DNA of 64,000 nucleotides from Ehretia macrophylla (taxonomy: Eukaryota > Streptophyta > Magnoliopsida > Boraginales > Ehretiaceae): contig CM075775.1 of NCBI GenBank assembly GCA_037974665.1, positions 36,606,152-36,670,151 on the forward strand. Reading direction: 5' to 3'. The notes under the pieces are model-generated. The model made no database searches. It was not told where the DNA came from and saw only the letters and a list, made by a program, of their open reading frames with translations. The stretch's first letter is position 1, and the number at the start of each line of letters is the position of its first letter. Position numbers and translations under genes: made by a program. Of this stretch, positions 1 through 10,766 are shown piece by piece.

Positions 1-3000
1 AAAAGTGCCCTGAAACTGATGAAAACATTCGATTTTGCTCTCCAAAAATAGGTGCAGCCAGGCAGGCTTGCTGCCCCCGTCATAGAGCTCAGGAAGAGCT
101 TTCCAACGGTATGTTGTGCGCCGCGTAACTCCTTACAAATTAAAAGTTATGGGCACCGGAGTGACGAAGACCTGGTCTCAAGCACCACACCCTCGGTTTA
201 CGGGCCCAGCCTCTACGTGAAGTGAAGTTTTCTTGCCTAAGGTACTGTGGAATTCGGTAACAGAAATGTGATGGATTGGGTTGTCGTCCATTTCGCGGCT
301 CACGACGTACGATCCGGGATGGAAAAACAGCGCAAAATAAGAAAAGTGTCCCGAAACTGATGAAAATGTTCGATTTAGGGCTTCAAAAATAGGCGTAACT
401 GAGCAGGCTTACTACAACCATCGTAGAGCTCTCGGAAGTTTTCCAACGGTATGCTGTGCGCCGCGTAACTCCTTATGGATCAAAAGTTATGGGCACCAGA
501 ACAACGGAGACTTGGTCCCATGCCCCACGCCCCTGTTTTGCGGGCCCAACCTCCATGTGATGCGAACTTGTCTTGCCTAAGGTGCCGTGGAATTCTATAA
601 TAGAAATGTGATGGATTAGGTTGTCGCCCTTTTCAAGGCTCACGACTTACGATCCGTCACGAAAAAACACTGCAAAAGAAGAAAAGTATCCCTAAATTGA
701 TGAAAACGTTTGATTTTGGGCTCCAAAAAAAGTCGCAGCCGAGCAGGCTTGCTTCCCCCGTCATAGAGCTCTCGGAGATCTTTCTAACGGTATGCTGTGC
801 GCCGCATAACTCCTTACGGATCAAAAGTTATGGGCACCGGAGTGACGAAGACCTGGTCCCAAGCCCCACACCCTCGGTTTGCGAGCCCAACCTCTACGTG
901 AAGTGGAGTTTTCTTGCCCAAGGTGTCGTGGGATTCAGTAATAGAAAAGTGATGGATTTGGTTGTCGTCCATTTTCCTGCTCACCAAGTACGATCCGGGA
1001 CGAAAAAACAGCGCAAAGGAAGAAAAGTGTCCCGAAATTGATGAAAACGTTCGATTTTGGGCTTCGAAAACAAGCACAGCCGAGCAAGCTTGATGCACAC
1101 GTCGTAGAGCTCTCAGAGAGCTTTTCAACGGTATGCTGTGCGCCGCGTAACTCCTTACGGATCAAAAGTTATTGGCACTGGAGCGACGGAGACCTGGTCC
1201 CAACCTCTACGTGAAGTGAAGTTGTCTTGCCCAAGGTGCCATGGAATTTGGTAATAGAAATGTGATGGATTAGGTTGTCATCCTTTTCGTGGCTCACGAC
1301 GTACGATCCGGGATGAAAAACATTGCAAAAGCAGAAAAGTGTACCGAAACTGATGAAAATGTTCGATATTGGGCTTCGAAAACAGGCGCAGCCGAGCAAG
1401 CTTTCTGCCCCCATCGTAGTGCTCTCGGAGAGCTTTCCAACGGTATCCTGTGCGCCGCCTAACTCCTTACGGATCAAAAGTTATGGGCACCGGAGTGACG
1501 GAGACCTGGTCCCAAGCCCTACGCCCTCGGTTTGCGGGCCCAGCCTGTACGTTAAGCGAAGTTTTCTTGCCCAAGGTGCCATGGGATTTAGCAATAGAAA
1601 TGTGATGGATTGGGTTGTCGTCCTTTTCGCGACTTACGACGTACGATCCGGGATGAAAAAACAGCGTAAAAGAAGAAAAGTGCCATGAAACTGATGAAAA
1701 GGTTTGATTTTGCAGTCCTAAAATAGGTGCAGCCGAGCAGGCTTGCTGCCCCCGTCGTATAGCTCATGAAGAGCTTTCCAACGGTATGCTGTGCGCCGCT
1801 TAAGTCCTTACGGATCAAAAGTTATGGGCACCGGAGCGACGAAGACCTGGTTCGAAGCCCCACGCCCTCGGTTTGCGGGCCCTACCTCTACGTGAAGAGA
1901 AGTTGTCTTGCCCAAGGTATCGTGGAATTCGGTAATAAAAATGTGATAGATTAGGTTGTCGTCCTTTTCGCTGCTCACGACGTACGATCCGGGACGTAAA
2001 AATAGTGCAAAAGAAGAAAAGTGTCAAAAACTGATGAAAATGTTCGATTTTGGGCTTCGAAAACTGGCGTAGCTGGGCAGGTTGCTGCTCCCGTTGTAGA
2101 GCTCTCGGAGAGCTTTCCAACGGAATGTTGTATGCCGCGTAACTCCTTATGGATCAAAAGTTATGGGCACTTGAGCGACAGAGATTTGGCCCCAAGCCCA
2201 CACGCTCGGTTTGCGGGCCCAGCCTCTACGTCAAAGCGAAGTTGTCTTGCCCAAGGTTCCGTGGGATTCGTTAATAGAAATGTGATGGATTAGGTTGTCG
2301 TCCTTTTCGAGGCTCACGAGGTACGATACGGGACGGAAAAACAGCGCGAAAGAAGAAAAATGTCCAAAACTAATGAAAATGTACGATTTTGGGCTCTGAA
2401 AATAGTCGCAGCTGAACAAGCTTGCTGCCCCAGTTGTAGAGCACTCGAAGAGCTTTCCAACGGTATGCAGTGAACTGCATAACTCCTTATGGATCAAAAG
2501 TTATGGGCACCAGAGCGATGGAGACCTGGTTCCAAGCCCCACGCCCTCGGTTTGCGGGCCCAGCCTCTATGTGAAGCGAAGTTGCCTTGCCCAAAGTGTC
2601 GTGGGATTCAGTAATATAAATGTGATGGATTAGGTTATCGTCCTTTTCGCGGCTCACGACGTATGATCTGAGATGAAAAAATAGCGCAAAAGAAAAAAAA
2701 TGTCCCGAAACTGATGAAAACGTTCAATTTTGAACTTCGAAAACAGGAGCAACCCAGCAAGCTTGATGCCCATGTCGTACAGCTCTCGGAGAGTATTCCA
2801 ACGATATGTTGTGCGCCCCGTAACTCCTTACGGATCAAAAGTTATGGGCACCGGAGGGACGGAGATTTGGTCCCAAGCCCACGCGCTCGGTTTGCGGGCC
2901 CAGCCTTTACGTCAAAGCGAAGTTGTCTTACCCAAGGTGCCTTGGGATTCGGTAATAGAAATGTGATGGATTAGGTTGTCATCTTTTTTGCTGTTCAAAA

Positions 3001-6000
3001 CGTACGATTCGAGACGGAAAAACAGCGCAAAAGAAGAAAAGTGTCCCAAAACTGATGAAAGTGTTCGATTTTGGGCTTTGAAAACAAGCGCAGTCTAGTA
3101 GGCTAGATGCCCCCGTCGTAAAGCTCTCGGGGAGATTTCTAACGGTATGCTGTGCGCCACGTAACTCCTTACGGATCAAAAGTTATGGGCACCGGAGCGA
3201 CGGACACCTGGTCCCTAACCCCACACCGTCGGTTTTTAGGCCCAGCCACTACGTGAAGCGAAGTTGTCTTGCCCAAGGTGCCATGGAACTCGGTAATAGA
3301 AATGTGATGGATTAAGTTGTCGTCCTTTCCGTGGCTCACGACGTGCGATCCGGGATGAAAAAACAACGCAAAAGAATAAAAGTATCCCGAAACTGATGAA
3401 AATATTCGATTTTGGGCTCCGAAAATAGGCGCAGCCAAGCAAGCTTGCTCCCTCCGTAGTAGAGTTCTCAGAGATCTTTCCAACGGTATGCTGTGCACAG
3501 CGTAACTCATTAAGGATCAAAAGTTATAGGCACCTGAGCGATGGAGACCTGGTCCCAAGCCCCACACCTTCGGTTTGTGGGCCCAGCCTCTACGTCAAGC
3601 AAAGTTGTCTTGCCCAAGGTGCCATGTGATTCAGTAATAGAAATGTGATGGATTAGGTTGTCATCCTTTTCGCGGCTCACGACGTACGATCCGGGACGGA
3701 AAAACAGCGCAGAAGAAGAAAAGTGTCCCAAAACTGATGAAAATGTTCAATTTTTAGCTTCGAAAACTGGCGCAGCTAAGCAAGCTTGCTGCCTCCATCG
3801 TAGAGCTCTCAGAGAGCTTTCCAACAGTATGCTGTGCGCCGAGTAACTCTTTACAGATCAAAAGTTATGGGCACCGAAGCAATAGAGACCTGGTCCCAAG
3901 CCCCACGCCCCCGGTTAGCGGGTCCAGGCTCTACGTGAAGCGAAGTTATCTTACCCAAGGTGCCGTTGAATTTTGTAATAGAAATGTGATGGATTAGGTT
4001 GTCGCCCTTTTCAAGGCTCTCGACGTATGATCCGTCACGAAAAAATAGCGCAAAAGAAGAAAAGTATCCCGAAACAGATGAAAACATTCAATTTTGGGCT
4101 CCGAAAAAAGGCGCAGCTTTGCAGGTTTGTTGCCCTTGTCGTAGAGCTCTCAGAGATCTTTCCAACGGTATGCTGTGCGCCGCGTAACTCCTTACGGATC
4201 AAAAGTTATGGGCACCGGAGCGACAGAGACCTGGTCCCAAGCCCTACGCCCTCGGTTTGCAGGCCCAGCCTATACGTGAAGCGAAGTTTTCTTGCCCAAG
4301 GTACCATGGGATTCAGTAATAGAAAAGTGATGGATTAGGTTGTCGTCCTTTTCGCGGCTCACCAGGTACGATTCGGGACGGAAAAACAGCGGAAAAGAAG
4401 AAAAGTGTCCCAAAACTTATGAAAACGTTCGATTTTGGGCTTCGAAAACAGGCACAGCTGAGCAGGCTTGATGCACACATCGTAGACCTCTCAGAGAGCT
4501 TTCCAACGGTATGCTGTGCGCCGCGTAACTCCTTACGGATTAAAAGCTATGGGCACCGGAGCGACGGAAACCTGTTCCCAAGCCCCACGCCCTCGGTTTG
4601 CGGGCCTAGCCTCTATGTGAATCAAAGTTGTCTTGCCCAAGGTGCCATGGGATTTAGTAATAGAAAAGTGATAGATTAGGTTGTCGTCCTTTTCACGGCT
4701 CACCACGTCCAACCAGGGACAGAAAAACAGCGCAAAAGAAGAAAAGTATCCCGAAACAAATGAAAACATTCAATTTTGGGCTTCGGAAATAGGCATAGCC
4801 AAGCAGGCTTGATGCATAAGCCGTAGAGATCTCAGAGAGCTTTCCAACGGTATGCTGTGCGTCACGTAACTCCTTACAGATGAAAAGTTTTGGGCTCCAG
4901 AGCGACGGAGACCTTGTCCCAAGCCCCACGTCCTCGGTTTGCGGGCCTAGCCTCTACGTGAAGTGAAGTTGTCTTGTCCAAGGTTCTGTGGAATTCGGTA
5001 ATAGAAATGTGATGGATTAGGTTGTCGTCCTTTTCGCGGCTCACGACGTACGATCCGGGATGAAAAAACAGCACAAAAGAAGAAAAGTATCTGAAAACTG
5101 ATGAAAACGTTCAATTTTGGGCTCCAAAAATAGGCGCAGCCGAGAAGGCTTGCTCCTTCCGTCGTAGAGTTCTCGGAGATCTTTCCAACGGTATCCTGTG
5201 AACCGCGTAACTCTTTACGGATCAAAAGTTATAGGCACCGAAGCGACGGAGACCTGGTCCCAAGCCCCACGCCCCCAGTTAGCGGGCTCAGCCTCTACGT
5301 GAAGCGAAGTTATCTTTCCCAAGGTGCCGTTGAATGCAGTAATAGAAATGTGATGGATTAGGTGGTTGCCCTTTTCAAGGCTCTCGACGTACGATCCGTC
5401 ACGAAAAAACAGCGCAAAAGAAGAAAAGTATCCCAAAACTGATGAAAACATTCGATTTTGGGCTCCGAAAAAAGGCACAGCCGGGCAGGTTTGCTGCCCC
5501 CGTCGTAGAGCTCTCGGAGATCTTTCCAACGGTATACTGTGCGCTGCGTAACTCCTTACGGATCAAAAGTTATGGGCACCGGAACGACGAAAACCTGGTC
5601 CCAAGCCCCACGCCCTCGGTTTACGGTCCCACCCTATACGTGTAGCGAAGTTTTCTTGCCCAAGTTGCCGTGGGATTCAGTAATAGAAAAGTGATGGATT
5701 ATGTTGTCGTCCTTTTCGCGGCTCACCACATACGATCCGGCACAAAAAAATAGTGCAAAAGAAGAAAAGTGTCCCGAAACTTATGAAAATGTTCTATTTT
5801 GGGCTTTGGAAATAGGCATAGCCGAGCAGGCTTGATGCACATGTCGTAGACCTCTCAGAGAGCTTTCCAACGTTATGTTGTGCGCCGCGTAACTCCTTAC
5901 CGATCAAAAGTTATGGGCACCGGAGCGACGGAAACCGGTTCCTAAGCCCCACGCCCTCGGTTTGCGGGCCCAACCTCTACGTGAAGCAAAGTTGTCTTGC

Positions 6001-6503
6001 CCAAGGTGCCGTGGGATTCAGTAATAGAAAAGTAATAGATTAGGTTGTCATCCTTTTCACGGCTCACCACGTACAATTAGGGACGGAAAAACAGCGCAAA
6101 AGAAAAAAAGTGTCCCAAAACTGATGAAAACATTCAATTTTGGGCTTCAAAAATAAGCATAGCGAAGTAGGCTTGATGCACACACCGTAGAGCTCTCAGA
6201 GAGCTTTCCAACGGTATGCTGTGCACCGCATAACTCCTTATGGATGAAAAGTTATGGGCACCGGAGCGATGGAGACCATGTCCCAAGCCCCACGCCCTCA
6301 GTTTGCGGGCCCAGCCTCTACGTGAAGCAAAGTTGTCTTGCCCAATGTTTCGTGGAATTCGGTAATAGAAATGTGATGGATTAGGTTGTCGTCCTTTTCG
6401 CAGCTCACGACGTACGATCCGAGATGAAAAACAGCGCAAAAGAAGAAAAGTGTCCTGAAACAGATGAAAACGTTCGATTTTTTGCTTTGAAAACTGGCAC
6501 AAC
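1..6503. repeat. Satellite block A, 341-bp tandem monomers
   Basis: About 19 head-to-tail monomers. Measured at the conserved core ATCAAAAGTTATGGGCACCG, starts of the GGGCACC element fall at 151, 491, 832, 1173, 1485, 1826, 2165, 2505, 2846, 3187, 3528, 3869, 4210, 4551, 4892, 5233, 5574, 5915 and 6256, so the period is 341 bp. The monomer near 1173 is 29 bp short, having lost sequence between two CCCAA repeats. Each monomer carries a CpG-rich stretch (CGCGGCTCACGACGTACGAT) and a short dyad. No gene is present: the many 60-120 codon open frames recur in monomer after monomer and do not continue across units. The block runs off the left window edge and stops at the family-1 insertion. Confidence 0.96.
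6499..6503. repeat. Target-site duplication, left (acaac)
   Basis: The five bases acaac immediately precede the 5' LTR and match 13241-13245 after the 3' LTR. Confidence 0.95.
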
Positions 6504-6934
6504 TGTGATACCCCGAACCTGGCATGTATTCAATAGCATTTAAAGTTCATTTAAATTGCATTTTATTGACCTTTCACCTTCTTTGACCAAACTAGTTGAC
6601 TTTTCATCTACATTGACCAACTAGGACAAGGTGGAAATTTTTGAAATGTTTAATAAAAGGCAAACTTGGGATTAGAAATAAAAAAATGCAAAGTTAAGTT
6701 AGTCAAATTTTGGGTCAACTTTGGAATTAAATCTGAACCAATTGGGGAAGAGTTAGGTAGCAAATTATATATGGTTGGAAATCTCTATGAGTCTAGTTTA
6801 TGAGGGTTCAAACCGTTCGTGAATTGGAGTTTTCTAGAAGAAGTTATGGCCGTTTTCGTAAGGTCGCGCATAGCTGTTTTGGTTTAGCGGGTTGACCGAA
6901 ACTTTGACCTTTGACTTGTCTTTTTTTTTTTTCC

Positions 6935-6940
6935 TAAATA
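6935..6940 (+). promoter_or_regulatory. Candidate TATA-like element of the family-1 LTR
   Basis: TAAATA follows a T-tract and lies about 170 bp before the splice-donor-like site. The position suits an LTR promoter. The sequence is weak as a TATA box and no start site can be read from DNA alone. Confidence 0.35.
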
Positions 6941-7110
6941 AGCAGAATTGCACACGAAAAAACAGATAAGAAAGACTTGAAAACATGAGGAAAAGAAGGA
7001 GAAAAAAAAAAAAAATCTCAACTTCAAATCTTCGATTCTTCGCGTGGGCTTGTGCGGGGTGGTTTCCGAGGCACTCTACGAGGTTTTCCTAGCGTCTAGG
7101 AGCGTCTAAG

Positions 7111-8452
7111 GTGAGGGTTTCATCGTTATTTGCGCATTTGAAATATTTGTATCTAAACTTTGATTTTTGGATTTTATGCGTAGATTGTTGTTTTAATCAT
7201 TTTGTTGCTTAAAGAATGTTCCTTGTTGATTGTAGAACATGTATTTATAGCTTTTTAACATTTTCTGCTGTTAAATATTGGAATTGAAATATAAATTGTG
7301 TGACGAATAGTAAATTGTGAATAGTAAACCCCCGTTTCGATGAAGTTGCTCCGTTACGCGTTCTGTTGATGTAGGAAGATGCTAGATATGCTAGAATGCC
7401 TAAATGTGTGGTTTAATTGGAATGTGTAATGGAAAAACGGAGAAAAATGGCTTAGTGAAAGTCGGGGTCGTTTAGGTCGAGTTTGGAATTTTCTCGTTTT
7501 GCGTGTTGGCATTGTTTCGGGAGGCCATGGAAGCACTTTTGGTGCGATTATGGCATTGGTTGGGTGTTTGGTTGGTATAGTTGTAGTTCAAACGAGAAAA
7601 GGGAGAAATCGGGGCTTTGCGCGAATTCTAGGGTAAAGTAGGGTTTCGGGGTCCTTGGACGTGCCTTATGGTGACCTAGGAGGATTGGCGAAGTCGGTTT
7701 CCAGAACTCGTGGCTCATTTGGAAATGGTAGTGTTTTGATAGTTGGGGTCGATTTGTGATTTTGCTTGTTATCTTGATATTATGCCTATAAAATGCTTAG
7801 GGTTGCTTGATATACTTGTTTAATTGGTGTTATTGTTGCTTATTATTGCTTGTTATGTTTGAAAAGTTAGTTGAATGCTAGTATTGATTGTGATTGCTTG
7901 TTATCTCGTTTGTTGTCACTAGTTTGTATTGTTGTGCTATCGCTCGTTTATTCCCTTGTATCGAGTCTTGCATTGCATAGTGTCAGCACGTGAGTGATGG
8001 GCTTCTCTGGGTAGCCTCGGGTTGCCAGTGTTGGTTGCTCTAGCTCCGTAGCTATTCCCTCTTCTCGCTTGGGCTGCCTCCCAGGGAGATTTGGGTCGTA
8101 GATTGATGGATACTTCCGGGGTATTCCAAACTGGTGTTAAAAGGTGGATGCGCGCTTATTGTCATCGTTGTCAACATCAAGCTCGAGATTGATGTATCGC
8201 TCGTGAAATGGTACTTTGCTCGTATGAGTGAACCATAGCCTTCAGAGTGTGGTATAGCTTTGAATGGTTGTGTTAATGCTTTCAGTAATTGCTTATTGTA
8301 TTGATTATTTGTTTTGATTGCTTATTTATAAGTTATATTGCTTAACTGTCTTATTTGCATTGCACGACTTTCTTTCTCTCCAATTCGATATCTGTCTCGC
8401 CCTCACTGAGTATACGTGTTGTGTATACTCACTCCTCACCACCACATTTCAG
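7111..8452 (+). other. Predicted leader intron inside the family-1 LTR
   Basis: The left edge is the strong donor-like sequence TCTAAG|GTGAGG and the right edge is CACCACATTTCAG|G, giving 1342 bp. The same arrangement, with the acceptor just after a hairpin, is seen in family-2 and family-3 LTRs despite little other similarity. The 3' LTR carries the same sites. Splicing itself is inferred. Confidence 0.45.
8408..8430 (+). other. LTR hairpin GAGTATAC/GTATACTC
   Basis: A perfect 8-bp stem with a 7-nt loop (GTGTTGT) sits 22 bp before the acceptor-like AG. It is repeated in the 3' LTR at 12674-12696. Equivalent hairpins with different stem sequence occur in the other LTR families. Confidence 0.7.
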
Positions 8453-8976
8453 GAAATGCCATGTTAGCTGGAAAGTTCGTGATTTTGTGAAAGTCCGTGC
8501 TTGAAGAGTTGTCCTGCGTGCCTATGTGACTTGAGTTGTCAAAGTTGTAAAGTTGTATGCTTTTATGTATTATATGTATTTAATGTTAAAGGGGATGTAA
8601 TTTAAGTTTCACTAGATTATGTATTTAGTTAATGTAGCTTAACTTCAATGTATATTTGTAATGATAAAGGAAAAGAGATAGAAATGTATGATAGTCTAGC
8701 TTATGATATAGGTTGGTGTAGTTTAATTGCTAAGCTTGAATGTATATTTACTTGTGTTTTGCTTGTTGTGAACCAAGGCTCGGATGGCCTTGAGGTGGTT
8801 GAATGTTTGGACATGGTATTGGTCCACTTATATGCTGTCGCAGGTTTTACTTTTCGCCTAGGAACAGGGGAGACTCCGTCCGTTTTCCCTGAAAATTTAT
8901 GCCCGGGTTTGGTTTGGGTTGCGTTTAGATCGATTGATAGAACTCCCGGTCTCGAGAGCGATCGGGGTATTACAGG

Positions 8977-8988
8977 TGGTATCAGAGC
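8977..8988 (+). promoter_or_regulatory. Primer-binding site, initiator-Met tRNA type
   Basis: TGGTATCAGAGC begins two bases after the 5' LTR end. It is the standard plant primer-binding site for tRNA-iMet and would prime minus-strand synthesis. Confidence 0.93.
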
Positions 8989-10730
8989 TTGTTTAGCTCA
9001 TAAGCTGGGACAGGGTCCTCGGTCTGGTGGGTAGTGGTCCTTGAATGTATGCTTGCTAAGTGTGTCTTGAAAGTGTATGCTTGTATGTGAGATTATGTGT
9101 CTTGACATGAATGTGTGCTCCTATGTGATATAGTTATGTGTTATGTGTTAATTGTGTGCTAAGTGAAGTAAAGTGTCTAGTTGTGTATTGAATTGACTAT
9201 TGAATCGACCTCGTGGATTGTTATTTGCTTGAAGTATTGCTTGTAATGTGTGTACTGAAATGTCTTGAATTAGCTATGCTGTGATTTGAATTGATTATGC
9301 TGTGCTTGACTTGATTGTTATGCTTGAGTGACCTTGTTGAATAAACTATTTTGTAAACTTGCTGGCATAATAGCTTAAGGCATATGTATAACTGTGATAT
9401 ATTGGCATTCATACATGTCCTATTGAAATGGTATGTAAGTCATCTTCCTCCCCTGAAGAAAGTGGTTCACCGCTGGCTTTTCAAGGTGTATGGATTGGCA
9501 GGAAATGAATGGCATTTGACTAGCCTTTATTTGGGAATTGGTGTTTGCTGTTGGAGCTCGGTTATTGGCGAATCTCTATGGTCTTCCTCTGTGCTTAACG
9601 GTTGTGAAAGAATAGCTTTCTCTTGGGGTTTATTTGGTTATTCTTTGGAGCATTCTTTGGTTTTCTTAATGGGTATTCTTTGGAGACTTATGTTGGCATT
9701 TCTCGGTGGATTTGGCTATTGGGATTTTAATCGGCCTTACTGCACAGTAATATCTATGGTATATGTGTCTCGGTCTTTATTGGTGTGATACTGGCATCCC
9801 TGATTGGAAATTCTTCAATGGTATTTTCTGGAATTCTCAGTGGCCAATTATTTAATATTTACTTATTAAGCAAACTTGGCTACTTTCTTATTGGAGCATT
9901 GTTTCGGATATCTTCTTCAGTGTTCCTCAGTAGGTTTGGTATTTGGAGTTCCTATCAGACTTATTGTATAATACTACTTAGGGTATTCTTTGAAATTCTT
10001 ATTGGGCGTTCTATTGGTATTTTCCTTATTGGCAAGGTTGCATGAAGTTTTCACTTGGCAAATAGTGAAGAGGCCTCAGAGTTTGGCTTTGGTGGGAAAC
10101 TATGTTTGTTATTCAACTTGGTTGTTTTATTGGGCACATTATATTTTCTCTGCTATTTCCTTTGACATTCCTCTCAGCATTTGATAGCAAAACTCGGAAT
10201 CTAATTGGTTGTTCCATGGGGTTATTATTTGGAAGGCTTCTTTGGAACTTTGGAAATATATTTGATTGGGTTCTTGGTATTTTCTTCAGCACTCTTAACA
10301 GGGAATTCTTCTATGAAATCCATGACCAGCGGGGTACTTCTTTGGACCTCTAGATAGAACCTTTGTTTGAGTTTTTATTTGGCTTCTTGCTTGGGAATTC
10401 TCGGGCAGTAACAGTTAGACTTCTATTGGAGATTCGTGCGTGAGGTATTCTTCTTGTCGTTATTGTGTGGTATTAATGACATTTACAGTATCTTTGCTTT
10501 AGTCTTTATTGGTATTATCTCGGCGTTTCTGGTTGGAATTTATTCTTCTTAGGTATTCGTGTCAACGGGATTCTTGTACGGTATCTGCATTTGAGCTTCT
10601 ATTTGGCGTTACTACTTGGCATTTCTACTTGAACTTTCCTATTGGTCATCTTTATTAAATACATTTTCAGTAGCTAATGAAGACTAGTCAGAGTTGGATT
10701 GTAGATGATGCAGAGTCCTATTGGAAGAAG

Positions 10731-10748
10731 AATTGCGAGGACGCAATT
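10731..10748 (+). other. Hairpin upstream of the polypurine tract
   Basis: AATTGCG, loop AGGA, CGCAATT: a perfect 7-bp stem ending six bases before the polypurine tract. The Ty3/gypsy element has a differently sequenced stem in the equivalent place (45704-45722). Confidence 0.65.
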
Positions 10749-10753
10749 GTTTT

Positions 10754-10766
10754 AAGGGGGGAAGGA
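10754..10766 (+). promoter_or_regulatory. Polypurine tract of family-1 element
   Basis: The run AAGGGGGGAAGGA directly abuts the 3' LTR start and is expected to prime plus-strand synthesis. Confidence 0.9.

Larger units (their letters stand above)
6504..8974 (+). repeat. 5' LTR of family-1 element
   Basis: This 2471-bp LTR runs from TGTGATACCCCG to GTATTACA. It has a TATA-like sequence near 6935, a splice-donor-like CTAAG|GTGAGGG at 7110/7111, an 8-bp-stem hairpin at 8408-8430, and an acceptor-like CATTTCAG ending at 8452. The module CTCGCTTGGG ... GGGTCGTAG near 8077-8100 is also found in family-2 LTRs. Its open frames (for example 8648-9034, which runs through the primer-binding site) have no protein-like features. 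Confidence 0.95.
8975..10766 (+). other. Non-coding internal region of family-1 element
   Basis: These 1792 bp lie between the LTRs and hold the primer-binding site, a T/G-rich central part and the polypurine tract. No gag, protease, reverse transcriptase or integrase motif is visible. Open frames at 9384-9788, 9785-10045 and 10102-10353 translate to strongly hydrophobic peptides, as expected for T-rich DNA, and are not proposed as genes. Between about 9480 and 10630 short motifs such as TTGG, GGTATT and GGAATTCTT recur irregularly, like a decayed tandem repeat. The last 40 bp resemble the 3' end of Ty3/gypsy pol followed by the polypurine tract. Confidence 0.85.

Noticed and set aside
1588-1818. 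Recurring 60-116 codon frames on the minus strand of the satellite (starting MIRKELRGAQHTV) and shorter plus-strand frames
   Set aside because: The same frames reappear in monomer after monomer with stops and shifts. The monomer length (341) is not a multiple of three, and no domain or start context supports translation. They are shadows of satellite sequence.
1-6503. Satellite considered as rDNA spacer, 5S array or CRISPR-like array
   Set aside because: No rRNA gene lies within or between units, and there are no unique spacers between short repeats. The units are plain tandem satellite.
8977-8988. Possible tRNA gene signal
   Set aside because: It is only the 12-base complement of a tRNA 3' end, placed directly after an LTR, so it is a primer-binding site.
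8648-9034. 128-codon frame at the end of the family-1 5' LTR
   Set aside because: It runs from the LTR through the primer-binding site, and the 3' LTR version diverges as soon as satellite begins. No protein features.
9384-10353. Chain of hydrophobic frames in the family-1 interior, considered as membrane proteins
   Set aside because: T-rich DNA yields hydrophobic peptides by composition. No conserved motif or credible start context was seen.
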